Positions 1 to 5,641 of a DNA stretch of 6,643 bases are shown here, piece by piece. The position numbers and the translations under genes were made by a program. The notes beneath the pieces were generated by a model. It was not told the DNA's origin and searched no databases. It worked only from the letters and a program-made list of their open reading frames with translations. Origin of the DNA: CBEUVQ01 sp965546615 (GTDB lineage: Bacteria > Bacillota > Desulfotomaculia > Desulfotomaculales > Desulfohalotomaculaceae). How positions within the stretch are numbered: the first letter of the stretch is position 1; every line of letters starts with the position of its first letter. Location of the stretch: the NCBI GenBank assembly GCA_965546615.1, contig CBEUVQ010000066.1:1-6643 (forward strand), given 5' to 3'.

Positions 1-225
1 CTCCTCAGCAACATCAACAAATTCGCAGCCGCCGTAGTAGCGTTTGCCGGGGTAACCCTCGGCATATTTGTTGGTAAGTACCGATCCTTGGGCTTCCATC
101 ACAGCCGAACTGACAAAGTTCTCAGAGGCAATTAGTTCAATAGTGCTGCGCTGGCGGCCCAATTCTTTAGATATTGCGGCATAAAGTTCAGGGTCTGTTT
201 CCGCTAGGCGTTTTACATCTGCCAC
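1..225 (-). CDS. glyA: Serine hydroxymethyltransferase, N-terminal 75 codons (cut by window edge)
   Basis: Reading leftward from a GTG at 225-223 gives an open frame of exactly 75 codons that runs off the window. It matches the N-terminus of serine hydroxymethyltransferase, the cytosolic PLP enzyme that interconverts serine plus tetrahydrofolate with glycine plus 5,10-methylene-tetrahydrofolate. Visible family motifs are RQRSTIELIASENFVS (residues 24-39), the LTNKYAEGYPGKRYYGG block (50-66) that forms part of the substrate and folate pocket, and the following CEFVDVAEE. The PLP-binding lysine lies beyond the edge. The GTG start is supported by the purine-rich Shine-Dalgarno GGAGAGGAGAG at 236-246, ten bases upstream, and by the usual 10-20 residue lead before the motif. 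It sits 31 nt after rpiB, so it is probably co-transcribed. Identity is near certain; only completeness is unknown. Confidence 0.96.
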   Translation of the reverse strand, partial: MADVKRLAETDPELYAAISKELGRQRSTIELIASENFVSSAVMEAQGSVLTNKYAEGYPGKRYYGGCEFVDVAEE

Positions 226-256
226 TTTGCTTTTACTCTCCTCTCCAAAATGTGTA

Positions 257-712
257 TTATTTTATGCTGTACTTTTGTTCAATGCCCGTTATTTTATCTA
301 CCCGCCGGGCATGCCGGCCGCCGGCAAACTCGGTTTCTAAAAAAGTTTTTACCAATTGTTTAGCGGTATCCAATCCGATTACTCTGGAACCAAAAGCAAG
401 AATGTTAGCATTGTTGTGTTCGCGGCACTTTTCGGCGGTATAGACATCATGGCAGTTGGCGGCTCTGATACCGGGCACTTTGTTGGCCGCAATGCTGATG
501 CCAATGCCGGTTCCACAAATGATAATGCCCCGTTCCGCATCGCCAAAAGCAACTGCTTCCGCCACCTTCAGCGCGAAATCGGGGTAATCTACCGAGTCGT
601 TGGAACATGTACCGCAATCGGTAACTTCCACATCGGGAAGCTCTTTTAGGTAGGCGATTATTTCTGTTTTGAGATCAAAACCTGCATGATCGGAGCCAAT
701 TGCCAGTTTCAA
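257..712 (-). CDS. rpiB: Ribose-5-phosphate isomerase B
   Basis: A 151-residue protein of the RpiB/LacAB family, which interconverts ribose 5-phosphate and ribulose 5-phosphate in the cytosolic non-oxidative pentose phosphate pathway. Full family length (about 150 aa). Visible motifs are the N-terminal IGSDHAGF (residues 5-12, with Asp8 and His9), the catalytic-base cysteine Cys66 in IICGTGIGISIAANK, His99 in the EHNNANILAFGSRVIG block (98-113), and a C-terminal FAGGRHARRV segment that binds the phosphate end. These are the residues expected of the isomerase rather than of LacA/LacB subunits, which act on galactose-6-phosphate. The start is TTG at 712-710, preceded by AAAGGA about ten bases upstream; no in-frame ATG precedes the SDHAG motif. 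It lies 50 nt after the ywlE-like gene and 31 nt before glyA, the same order as B. subtilis ywlE-ywlF, but ywlG (DUF436) is missing before glyA. Confidence 0.95.
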   Translation of the reverse strand: MKLAIGSDHAGFDLKTEIIAYLKELPDVEVTDCGTCSNDSVDYPDFALKVAEAVAFGDAERGIIICGTGIGISIAANKVPGIRAANCHDVYTAEKCREHNNANILAFGSRVIGLDTAKQLVKTFLETEFAGGRHARRVDKITGIEQKYSIK

Positions 713-762
713 CGTTTCTTCATCCTTTCGCTTTAATTGTATAGTTGTAAAGGTTACTGCTT

Positions 763-1239
763 CTATACAGATCTGTTATTTCCTTCGTACTGCTGCAAAA
801 TTTTATCCAATGCTTTTTTTATCAGTTCTTCTAAACGGGCGGCACAGGCCTGATACACTTCAACAGGCTGTCCTACCGGGTCGGGAATATCTCCGCCGCC
901 GCCGGCATATTCGCTTAAAGTAAACACTTTGTCCTCGGCATCCGGTGCCAAATTAAGCACCTGGCGGCGGTGAGATGCCGTCATGGTGAGAATGAGATCG
1001 GCTTGATCCACCAGCTCTTTAGTGAGCTGCGCGGCCCGATGGTGCTGAATATCGATATCTTTTTGTTTCATTGTTTCCACCGCCTGCCAAGCTGCAGGGG
1101 CGTTGGGGAAGGCACAGGTACCGGCCGACAATATATCAACAGCAGCGTCTGGCTTTTTTTCCGCCAAAACGGCTTTGGCAATACCTTCTGCCATACTGCT
1201 GCGGCAGGTATTGCCGGTGCACACAAAAATTATACGCAT
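763..1239 (-). CDS. ywlE: YwlE-type low-molecular-weight phosphatase, probable protein-arginine phosphatase
   Basis: A 158-residue low-molecular-weight protein-tyrosine-phosphatase-fold enzyme. The phosphate-binding loop CTGNTCRS (residues 7-14) supplies the nucleophile Cys7 and Arg13. The general acid is Asp120 in DIPDPVGQP. Thr11 in the loop is the residue known from B. subtilis YwlE to select phospho-arginine over phospho-tyrosine, so protein-arginine phosphatase, acting opposite the McsB arginine kinase on proteins destined for ClpCP, is the best prediction. McsB and ClpC are not in the window, so this is inference from family knowledge. The residue after the loop is Ser15 rather than the common proline (CRSSMAEG versus CRSPMAEG). 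A short glycine run (113-116) precedes the acid loop. The ATG at 1239 has AGGGGGTG about 11 nt upstream. It lies 59 nt after mntP in the ywlC-ywlD-ywlE order, which supports the assignment. Confidence 0.9.
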   Translation of the reverse strand: MRIIFVCTGNTCRSSMAEGIAKAVLAEKKPDAAVDILSAGTCAFPNAPAAWQAVETMKQKDIDIQHHRAAQLTKELVDQADLILTMTASHRRQVLNLAPDAEDKVFTLSEYAGGGGDIPDPVGQPVEVYQACAARLEELIKKALDKILQQYEGNNRSV

Positions 1240-1298
1240 GCGAGAAGTGTCACCCCCTGTTGTTTTGTTAACTGCGGCCTGTTCTGCCGCCGCAAACT

Positions 1299-1838
1299 TT
1301 ATAAGAACAATTTAATGCCGATGCCGATTAGAATTATACCGCCGAAAACTTGGGCGCGGTCGCCGATTTTTTCTCCCACAAAGCGGCCAAAGCTCAAACC
1401 CAAATAGGTCATCAGCCCGGCAACAACCCCAATCGTCAGAGCGGCTTGTACTATATTTACTTCTGCTGTACCAAGGGTAAAACCGACGCTTAAGGCATCC
1501 ATGCTCACACTGCCGGAAAGAATTAACAATCCCCCGGTGTTTGCCAGCAGCACTTTTTGCTCTCCTGCCTTATCGCCAACCGCCTCTTTGATCATGCGCA
1601 CCCCTAAAAATATCAATACCAGTGCCCCAATAACAGCAGCTGCGCGATCAACATAACTGCCGACAAATTCTCCGATATAATAGCCGATTACCGGCATCAC
1701 AATGTGAAAAATCAAAATAGTGCCGGTCAGCAGCCAAACCTGACGTCTGGTTGCGCCGGACATACCTATGCCAACACACAGCGACATAGCGTCGGTACCA
1801 AGTGCTGCCGCAATCAGCAGCAGTGTAATCAGTGTCAT
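1299..1838 (-). CDS. mntP: Manganese efflux pump MntP (DUF204, YwlD-like)
   Basis: A 179-residue, highly hydrophobic inner-membrane protein with about six predicted transmembrane helices (roughly 1-22, 35-57, 66-84, 98-122, 130-150 and 163-179). It has the MntP internal duplication: an acidic motif in helix 1 (GTDAMSLCVGIG, Asp16) recurs in the second half (SMDALSVGFTLG, Asp114). These paired Asp-containing motifs are typical of the family, whose studied members export Mn(II) to prevent toxicity. Length is close to the family norm of about 180-190. The ATG at 1838 has GAGGT upstream with a spacing of about 7-8 nt. It follows ywlC by only 25 nt. No manganese (yybP-ykoY) riboswitch fits in that gap, so expression is most likely set by the ywlC promoter. 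Substrate is inferred from family membership. Confidence 0.92.
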   Translation of the reverse strand: MTLITLLLIAAALGTDAMSLCVGIGMSGATRRQVWLLTGTILIFHIVMPVIGYYIGEFVGSYVDRAAAVIGALVLIFLGVRMIKEAVGDKAGEQKVLLANTGGLLILSGSVSMDALSVGFTLGTAEVNIVQAALTIGVVAGLMTYLGLSFGRFVGEKIGDRAQVFGGIILIGIGIKLFL

Positions 1839-1863
1839 TATTTTACCTCATTTGCAACAGTGT

Positions 1864-2925
1864 TTATTTAACGTGAACAGTGCTGCCGCCGGCCGAACGG
1901 CGCAGACGGTCCATCACCGTGGTTCCCATCCCTTTGGCGGGCAGCCCTTCAGCAATAATAACATCTACTTTTAAATGATCAAAACGACGCAGCGCGTCAT
2001 AAAGAACGGCGGCCGCCTCCGCCGGTCGGCTGCGGCTGCCGTAATTAATCACCTCTGCCCCGCTGTATTTCGAGGCATTTTCCGCACAGGCCAGCACTCC
2101 TACTTTTTGGCCGGCCGCACTGTGTGCGGCAATCATCTCTTTGGTGCGGTCAGCAACCGGCTCTAATTCTCCCTCTAACAGTATTACACGCGCTTTCGGT
2201 GAATAATGCTTGTATTTTACCCCCGGTGAGCGGGGAGCAATATCATGACCGCCCGCTTCAACGGCGGGATCATACCGTACGTCCGCCAGCACTGTCAGCA
2301 GCTGCTCGGCGGTCACACCGCCGGGGCGCAGTATTGTCGGTACATCGGTTGTTAAATCCAGCACGGTGGATTCAACCCCGACATCGGCAGGCCCACCGTC
2401 TAATATGCCGTCAATCCGCCCGTTTAAGTCATCAAGCACGTGCCGGGCTTTAGTAGGACTGGGACTGCCGGAAAGATTGGCACTGGGCGCGGCCACCGGC
2501 ACACCCGCCGCGGCAATTAACGCTTTAGCCACCGGATGATCGGGCATGCGCACCGCTACGGTGTCCAAACCGCCGGTAACCTCATCCGGCACCGTTTCTT
2601 TTTTGGGAAGCACCAGCGTAAGCGGTCCCGGCCAAAAAGCCTGCATAATTTTTTTCGCTGCCGAGGGAAGCGAAGCCGCCACCCGGTGTATTTCTTGAAA
2701 GTCAGCAATATGTACAATTAAAGGGTTATCCTGCGGACGGCCTTTTGCTCGAAAAACAGCCCTTGCCGCCCTGCCGTCAAGGGCATTGGCTCCCAAGCCG
2801 TAAACAGTTTCGGTGGGAAAAGCTATCAGCCCGCCGCAGCGCAGTATTCGACCGGCTACGTTAATTGCTGCAATGTCCCGGTCAACATCATCTATTTTCC
2901 AATACCGGGTACTGATTTCTGACAT
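1864..2925 (-). CDS. ywlC: L-threonylcarbamoyladenylate synthase (Sua5/YwlC, two-domain form)
   Basis: A 353-residue enzyme that makes threonylcarbamoyl-AMP from threonine, bicarbonate and ATP, the first step of the t6A37 modification of ANN-decoding tRNAs. The N-terminal YrdC-like domain (about 16-205) shows GGLIAFPTETVYGLGANALD (31-50), KGRPQDNPLIVHI (61-73), FWPGPLTLVLP (98-107), APSANLSGSPSPT (146-158) and the VESTVLD to LRPGGVT block (184-205). The interdomain loop PRSPGVKYKHYSPK (231-244) and the C-terminal Sua5 domain (about 245-353) are complete, so this is the long Sua5 form and not a short TsaC. The ATG at 2925 has an excellent AGAGGTGG site at 2932-2939, six bases upstream. It is first in its transcription unit, behind the extended -10 promoter at 2951-2959, and the unit continues into mntP, ywlE, rpiB and glyA. 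Confidence 0.96.
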   Translation of the reverse strand: MSEISTRYWKIDDVDRDIAAINVAGRILRCGGLIAFPTETVYGLGANALDGRAARAVFRAKGRPQDNPLIVHIADFQEIHRVAASLPSAAKKIMQAFWPGPLTLVLPKKETVPDEVTGGLDTVAVRMPDHPVAKALIAAAGVPVAAPSANLSGSPSPTKARHVLDDLNGRIDGILDGGPADVGVESTVLDLTTDVPTILRPGGVTAEQLLTVLADVRYDPAVEAGGHDIAPRSPGVKYKHYSPKARVILLEGELEPVADRTKEMIAAHSAAGQKVGVLACAENASKYSGAEVINYGSRSRPAEAAAVLYDALRRFDHLKVDVIIAEGLPAKGMGTTVMDRLRRSAGGSTVHVK

Positions 2926-2931
2926 TATCTG

Positions 2932-2939
2932 CCACCTCT
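2932..2939 (-). promoter_or_regulatory. Ribosome binding site of ywlC
   Basis: AGAGGTGG on the minus strand, six bases before the ywlC ATG. It is a close match to the Bacillota anti-Shine-Dalgarno complement and fixes this start. Confidence 0.8.
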
Positions 2940-2950
2940 TCTATTGCAGT

Positions 2951-2959
2951 AGTATATCA
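2951..2959 (-). promoter_or_regulatory. Extended -10 promoter for the ywlC-mntP-ywlE-rpiB-glyA unit
   Basis: On the minus strand TGATATACT carries the TGn extension followed by TATACT, five of six bases of the sigma-A -10 consensus. The region about 17 nt upstream (TTTTAT) is a poor -35 element, as is common with extended -10 promoters. Its edge is 25 nt before the ywlC ATG, which would give an untranslated leader of only about 20 nt. No other promoter-like sequence on this strand is visible between ywlC and the opposing nicO gene. Predicted from sequence only. Confidence 0.55.
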
Positions 2960-3019
2960 CAAAATATCCAGGCATAAAACTGCAGTAACTTAAATATGGA
3001 TAAGCATATCAGTTTGTCC

Positions 3020-3025
3020 GGAGGG
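3020..3025 (+). promoter_or_regulatory. Ribosome binding site that decides the nicO start
   Basis: GGAGGG lies eight bases before the ATG at 3034 but only five before an in-frame TTG at 3031. The spacing favours the ATG. Confidence 0.7.
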
Positions 3026-3033
3026 TTCACTTG

Positions 3034-3711
3034 ATGAGTTTTATTGTGATGCTTGTTTCTGCTTTTGGCATCGGCGCACTGCATGCGCTGGAGCCCGGCC
3101 ACGGCAAAAGCATTATGGGTGCCTATTTGGTGCTGTCCCGCGGTAAGCCGGTTCACGCAGTGGCGCTGGGGTTAACTTCCGCCGCCACCCATACTTTGGT
3201 AATTGTTGTGATGTCGCTGGCCGCCCACGGGGTACTGGGTGCCGCTGTCGGACAGAGCAGCGCGCCGGAACAGGCGATAGAAACCTGGTTAAAAATTATC
3301 TCCGGTGTACTGATCACCGGCATCGGGCTGAGGATGGCCTTTCGGCGGACGCCGGGATGCGGCTGCAGTCACCGTCATCATATCCCCACCGGCGGCGAAA
3401 TAATCGAATGGCCGACTTTAATCCTGTTGGGGTTTACCAACGGCTTAATTCCCTGCCCCGGTGCACTGGCAGTACTGTTAATGAGCATAAGTTCCGGAGC
3501 GATGTTCAGCGGGTTGGTACTGGTTTTGGCCTTTGGCATTGGCGGTGCGCTTTCTTTAATCACCGTCGGTTTAGTATTTTTAAAGTTATCACACAGCGCC
3601 GGGCGGCTTATGAGCAGCACTGCTTGGTCGCGCTTAGCCAACGTCAGCGGAGTGCTGATTGCCGCCATTGGGTTTTTTACCTGTTACGGGGCTGTACAAA
3701 CGCTGATTTAG
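3034..3711 (+). CDS. NicO/RcnA-family nickel/cobalt transporter
   Basis: A 225-residue polytopic membrane protein of the NicO (high-affinity nickel transporter / RcnA) superfamily, related to the UreH-type domain. Helix 1 carries ALHALEPGHGKSIMGAYLV (15-33), the hallmark His-rich motif of the family. A second motif THT (52-54) lies in helix 2. A cytosolic or periplasmic loop contains CGCSHRHH (109-116), a likely metal-binding Cys/His patch. The second half has GFTNGLIPCPGALAVLL (133-149) with Cys141 preceding a proline, also typical. About six helices are predicted. Family members move Ni(II) or Co(II), most often outward in the RcnA branch; direction and metal cannot be read here. It is the only plus-strand gene, diverges from ywlC across 108 nt and converges on prmC with stop codons overlapping at 3708-3711. 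The shorter ATG start is preferred over TTG at 3031 on ribosome-site spacing. Confidence 0.88.
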   Translation: MSFIVMLVSAFGIGALHALEPGHGKSIMGAYLVLSRGKPVHAVALGLTSAATHTLVIVVMSLAAHGVLGAAVGQSSAPEQAIETWLKIISGVLITGIGLRMAFRRTPGCGCSHRHHIPTGGEIIEWPTLILLGFTNGLIPCPGALAVLLMSISSGAMFSGLVLVLAFGIGGALSLITVGLVFLKLSHSAGRLMSSTAWSRLANVSGVLIAAIGFFTCYGAVQTLI

Positions 3712-4574
3712 CATTTTACCGCCGCTACCAGACGCTCCCGTTCTGCCAAATCGCGATACAGCTTACTCTGCCAGCGCGATGCGTCAAGCAGGTTCAGTGT
3801 TTTTTGACCCTGCCCGGGGCCGATTTCCATCAGCAAATGCCCCCCGGGTTTAAGCAGCTTTTCCGCCTGCGGAATCAACAGGCGGTATAAATCCAAGCCG
3901 TCGAGGCCGCCGTCCAGCGCCAAAAGCGGTTCACGGCGCACTTCAGCCGCAAGACCGGGAATATCTTCGGAGGGTACATAGGGCAGGTTTGCAGCAATCA
4001 AATCCACCGTGCCCGGTGCAGCAGAGTTAAGCAGCGGTTCCAGCAGGTTTCCTTCTAAAAAGTGCACACGCCCGCTCACACCATGCAGCGCAGCATTTTC
4101 TTTCGCTACCGCCAAAGCTTCCGGGGAAACATCTATCGCCTGCACCTTTAAACGGGGGACAAAGCAGGCAGTGCTGACCGCAATCGCTCCGCTGCCGGTG
4201 CCGACATCAATCATTAAAGGTTGATCAGCATCATTGTGCCGCAGCAGGTGAACAGCCGTTTCCACCAGCAGCTCAGTGTCCGGCCGGGGAATGAGCACTG
4301 CGGGATTTACTTTAAATTCAAGCCCCATAAATTCTTTCTTTCCGGTAAGGTAAGCTGTCGGCATGCCGCCGGCCCGTTTTTCCACCAGGTTATTGAATTT
4401 TTGCACCGCCTCCGGCGGCAGCTCGCGGCCGGCATGAGCATAAAGCGCCGCTCGGCTGCAGTTTAATGTGTGCGCCAGCAGCACTTCCGCTTCCAAGCGC
4501 GGCAGGTCAATGTTTTTTTGCTGCAGCAAAGCCCTGGCATCAGCCAGGGCGGTTTTAATATCCATAACGGGCAT
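3708..4574 (-). CDS. prmC: Peptide chain release factor N5-glutamine methyltransferase
   Basis: A 288-residue SAM-dependent methyltransferase that methylates the glutamine of the GGQ motif in release factors RF1 and RF2, raising termination efficiency. The N-terminal helical domain (about 1-85) is followed by LIPRPDTE (94-101), the SAM-binding loop DVGTGSGAIA (123-132), the acidic ribose contact Asp148 in AIDVS, and the substrate-glutamine motif at 196-199. That motif reads NLPY instead of the usual NPPY. The distal LMEIGPGQG (248-256) is also typical. It directly follows its substrate gene prfA, whose TAA shares one base with this ATG (TAATG). The only Shine-Dalgarno, GGAG at 4577-4580, is two bases from this ATG but eleven from an in-frame ATG at 4565-4563, so a 285-residue product is possible. 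Its 3' end overlaps the opposing nicO by four bases. Confidence 0.95.
   Translation of the reverse strand: MPVMDIKTALADARALLQQKNIDLPRLEAEVLLAHTLNCSRAALYAHAGRELPPEAVQKFNNLVEKRAGGMPTAYLTGKKEFMGLEFKVNPAVLIPRPDTELLVETAVHLLRHNDADQPLMIDVGTGSGAIAVSTACFVPRLKVQAIDVSPEALAVAKENAALHGVSGRVHFLEGNLLEPLLNSAAPGTVDLIAANLPYVPSEDIPGLAAEVRREPLLALDGGLDGLDLYRLLIPQAEKLLKPGGHLLMEIGPGQGQKTLNLLDASRWQSKLYRDLAERERLVAAVKC
4531..4550. repeat. Perfect 8-bp inverted repeat inside the start of prmC
   Basis: GCCCTGGC and its exact complement GCCAGGGC are separated by ATCA. The repeat covers roughly codons 9-15 of prmC. On the plus strand it is followed by GGTTTTAATA, a weak terminator-like tail. A separate 14-bp perfect palindrome, TTTGCTGCAGCAAA, lies immediately beside it at 4517-4530. 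The dyads may be incidental to the coding sequence. Confidence 0.5.
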
Positions 4575-5641
4575 TACTCCACTTCTTTCAGGCGCTCTGC
4601 CTGGTCGGCGGTAATCAATGCATCGATAATTTCCTGCAGGCGACCCTGCAGCACTAAATCCAGCTTATGCAGCGTTAGGCCGATGCGGTGGTCGGTAACG
4701 CGGTTTTGGGGAAAGTTGTAGGTGCGAATCCGCTCACTGCGGTCGCCGCTGCCCACCATTGACTTGCGTGCGCCGGCAATTTCCTGCCGCTGCTCTTCCT
4801 GCGCTTTTTCCAGCAGTCTGGCCCGCAGCACTTTCATTGCTTTATCTTTGTTTTTGTGCTGAGATTTTTCATCCTGCATTGATACCACAATTCCGGTCGG
4901 CAGGTGGGTAATGCGCACTGCAGACTGAGTGGTGTTTACCGATTGACCGCCCGGGCCGCTGGAACAAAACAAGTCAATGCGTATATCGTTTTGGTTGATT
5001 TCAACATCAACTTCTTCCGCTTCCGGCATTACCGCCACAGTTGCGGCGGAAGTGTGAATACGCCCGCCGCTTTCAGTAACAGGCACGCGCTGTACCCGGT
5101 GTACGCCGCTTTCAAATTTCAATGCGCTGTAAGCGCCTTTGCCTTCCACCATGAAGATAATTTCTTTGATACCGTCCATATCTGTGTAGTTGGTATTCAT
5201 AATATCTATTTTCCAGCCCCGCTCTTCGGCGTAGCGGCTGTACATTTTAAACAAATCCGCAGCGAACAAAGCAGCTTCCTCGCCGCCGGTACCGGCGCGA
5301 ATTTCCACAATGACGTTTTTGTCGTCATTGGGATCTTTGGGCAAGAGCAGAATTTTCAATTCTTGTTCCATTTCTTCTTTTTTGCCGCTGAGCTCTTCCA
5401 TCTCCAGCTCAGCCATTTCCCGAAGCTCGGCATCCTGCTCTTCTTTAAGCATCTGTTTGATATCTTCAATTTCCCGCAGTGTTTTTTTGTACTCCCGAAA
5501 AACGGTAACAATTTCTTCGATATCGGCATGATTTTTAACATACTGCTGCCAGCGCTGCCGATCGGCGATAACTTCGGGATCAGCAATCAGCTTGCTTAAC
5601 TGCTCGTATTTTTCTTCAATATGTTCAAGTTTATCTAACAT
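4574..5641 (-). CDS. prfA: Peptide chain release factor 1
   Basis: A 355-residue class I release factor that recognises UAA and UAG in the ribosomal A site and triggers peptide release. The N-terminal helical, coiled-coil-like domain (about 1-105) is rich in Glu and Lys. The stop-codon-reading tripeptide is PVT (187-189) in VQRVPVTESGGRIHTSAA; a PxT tripeptide marks RF1, where RF2 has SPF. The catalytic GGQ is at 231-233 in SSGPGGQSVN, and Gln233 is the residue PrmC methylates. The C-terminal RSERIRTYNFPQNRVTDHRIG block (301-321) is also standard. I chose ATG at 5641 over an in-frame GTG at 5653 because MLDKLEHIEEKY aligns with the B. subtilis PrfA start and AAGGTG at 5651-5656 is nine bases upstream. 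The GTG lies within that ribosome-binding region. It overlaps the DUF1385 gene by 11 nt and prmC by 1 nt. Confidence 0.97.
   Translation of the reverse strand: MLDKLEHIEEKYEQLSKLIADPEVIADRQRWQQYVKNHADIEEIVTVFREYKKTLREIEDIKQMLKEEQDAELREMAELEMEELSGKKEEMEQELKILLLPKDPNDDKNVIVEIRAGTGGEEAALFAADLFKMYSRYAEERGWKIDIMNTNYTDMDGIKEIIFMVEGKGAYSALKFESGVHRVQRVPVTESGGRIHTSAATVAVMPEAEEVDVEINQNDIRIDLFCSSGPGGQSVNTTQSAVRITHLPTGIVVSMQDEKSQHKNKDKAMKVLRARLLEKAQEEQRQEIAGARKSMVGSGDRSERIRTYNFPQNRVTDHRIGLTLHKLDLVLQGRLQEIIDALITADQAERLKEVE

Noticed and set aside
174..443. Plus-strand open frame of 89 codons
   Set aside because: It lies opposite glyA and rpiB, has no recognisable motif, and both minus-strand genes are certain.
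710..722. Four-codon frame (Met-Lys-Lys-Arg-stop) overlapping the rpiB TTG start
   Set aside because: AAAGGA abuts its ATG without a spacer but is well placed for the TTG, so a leader peptide is unlikely.
1273..1294. Inverted repeat TGCGGC ... GCCGCA between mntP and ywlE
   Set aside because: Only six base pairs with a 10-nt loop, and no T-tract on either strand, so not supported as a terminator.
1839..1863. Possible manganese riboswitch ahead of mntP
   Set aside because: The gap is only 25 nt, far too short for a yybP-ykoY element.
2941..3156. Minus-strand 71-codon frame in the nicO/ywlC intergenic region
   Set aside because: Most of it is antisense to nicO and it covers the ywlC promoter; no family match or good ribosome site.
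3357..3890. Plus-strand open frame of 177 codons spanning the nicO/prmC junction
   Set aside because: It overlaps nicO in another frame and prmC on the opposite strand; both of these have clear family motifs.
4904..5599. Long plus-strand open frame (231 codons) opposite prfA
   Set aside because: It is antisense to the highly conserved RF1 gene, Phe/His-rich from complementing Glu/Lys codons, and matches no family.
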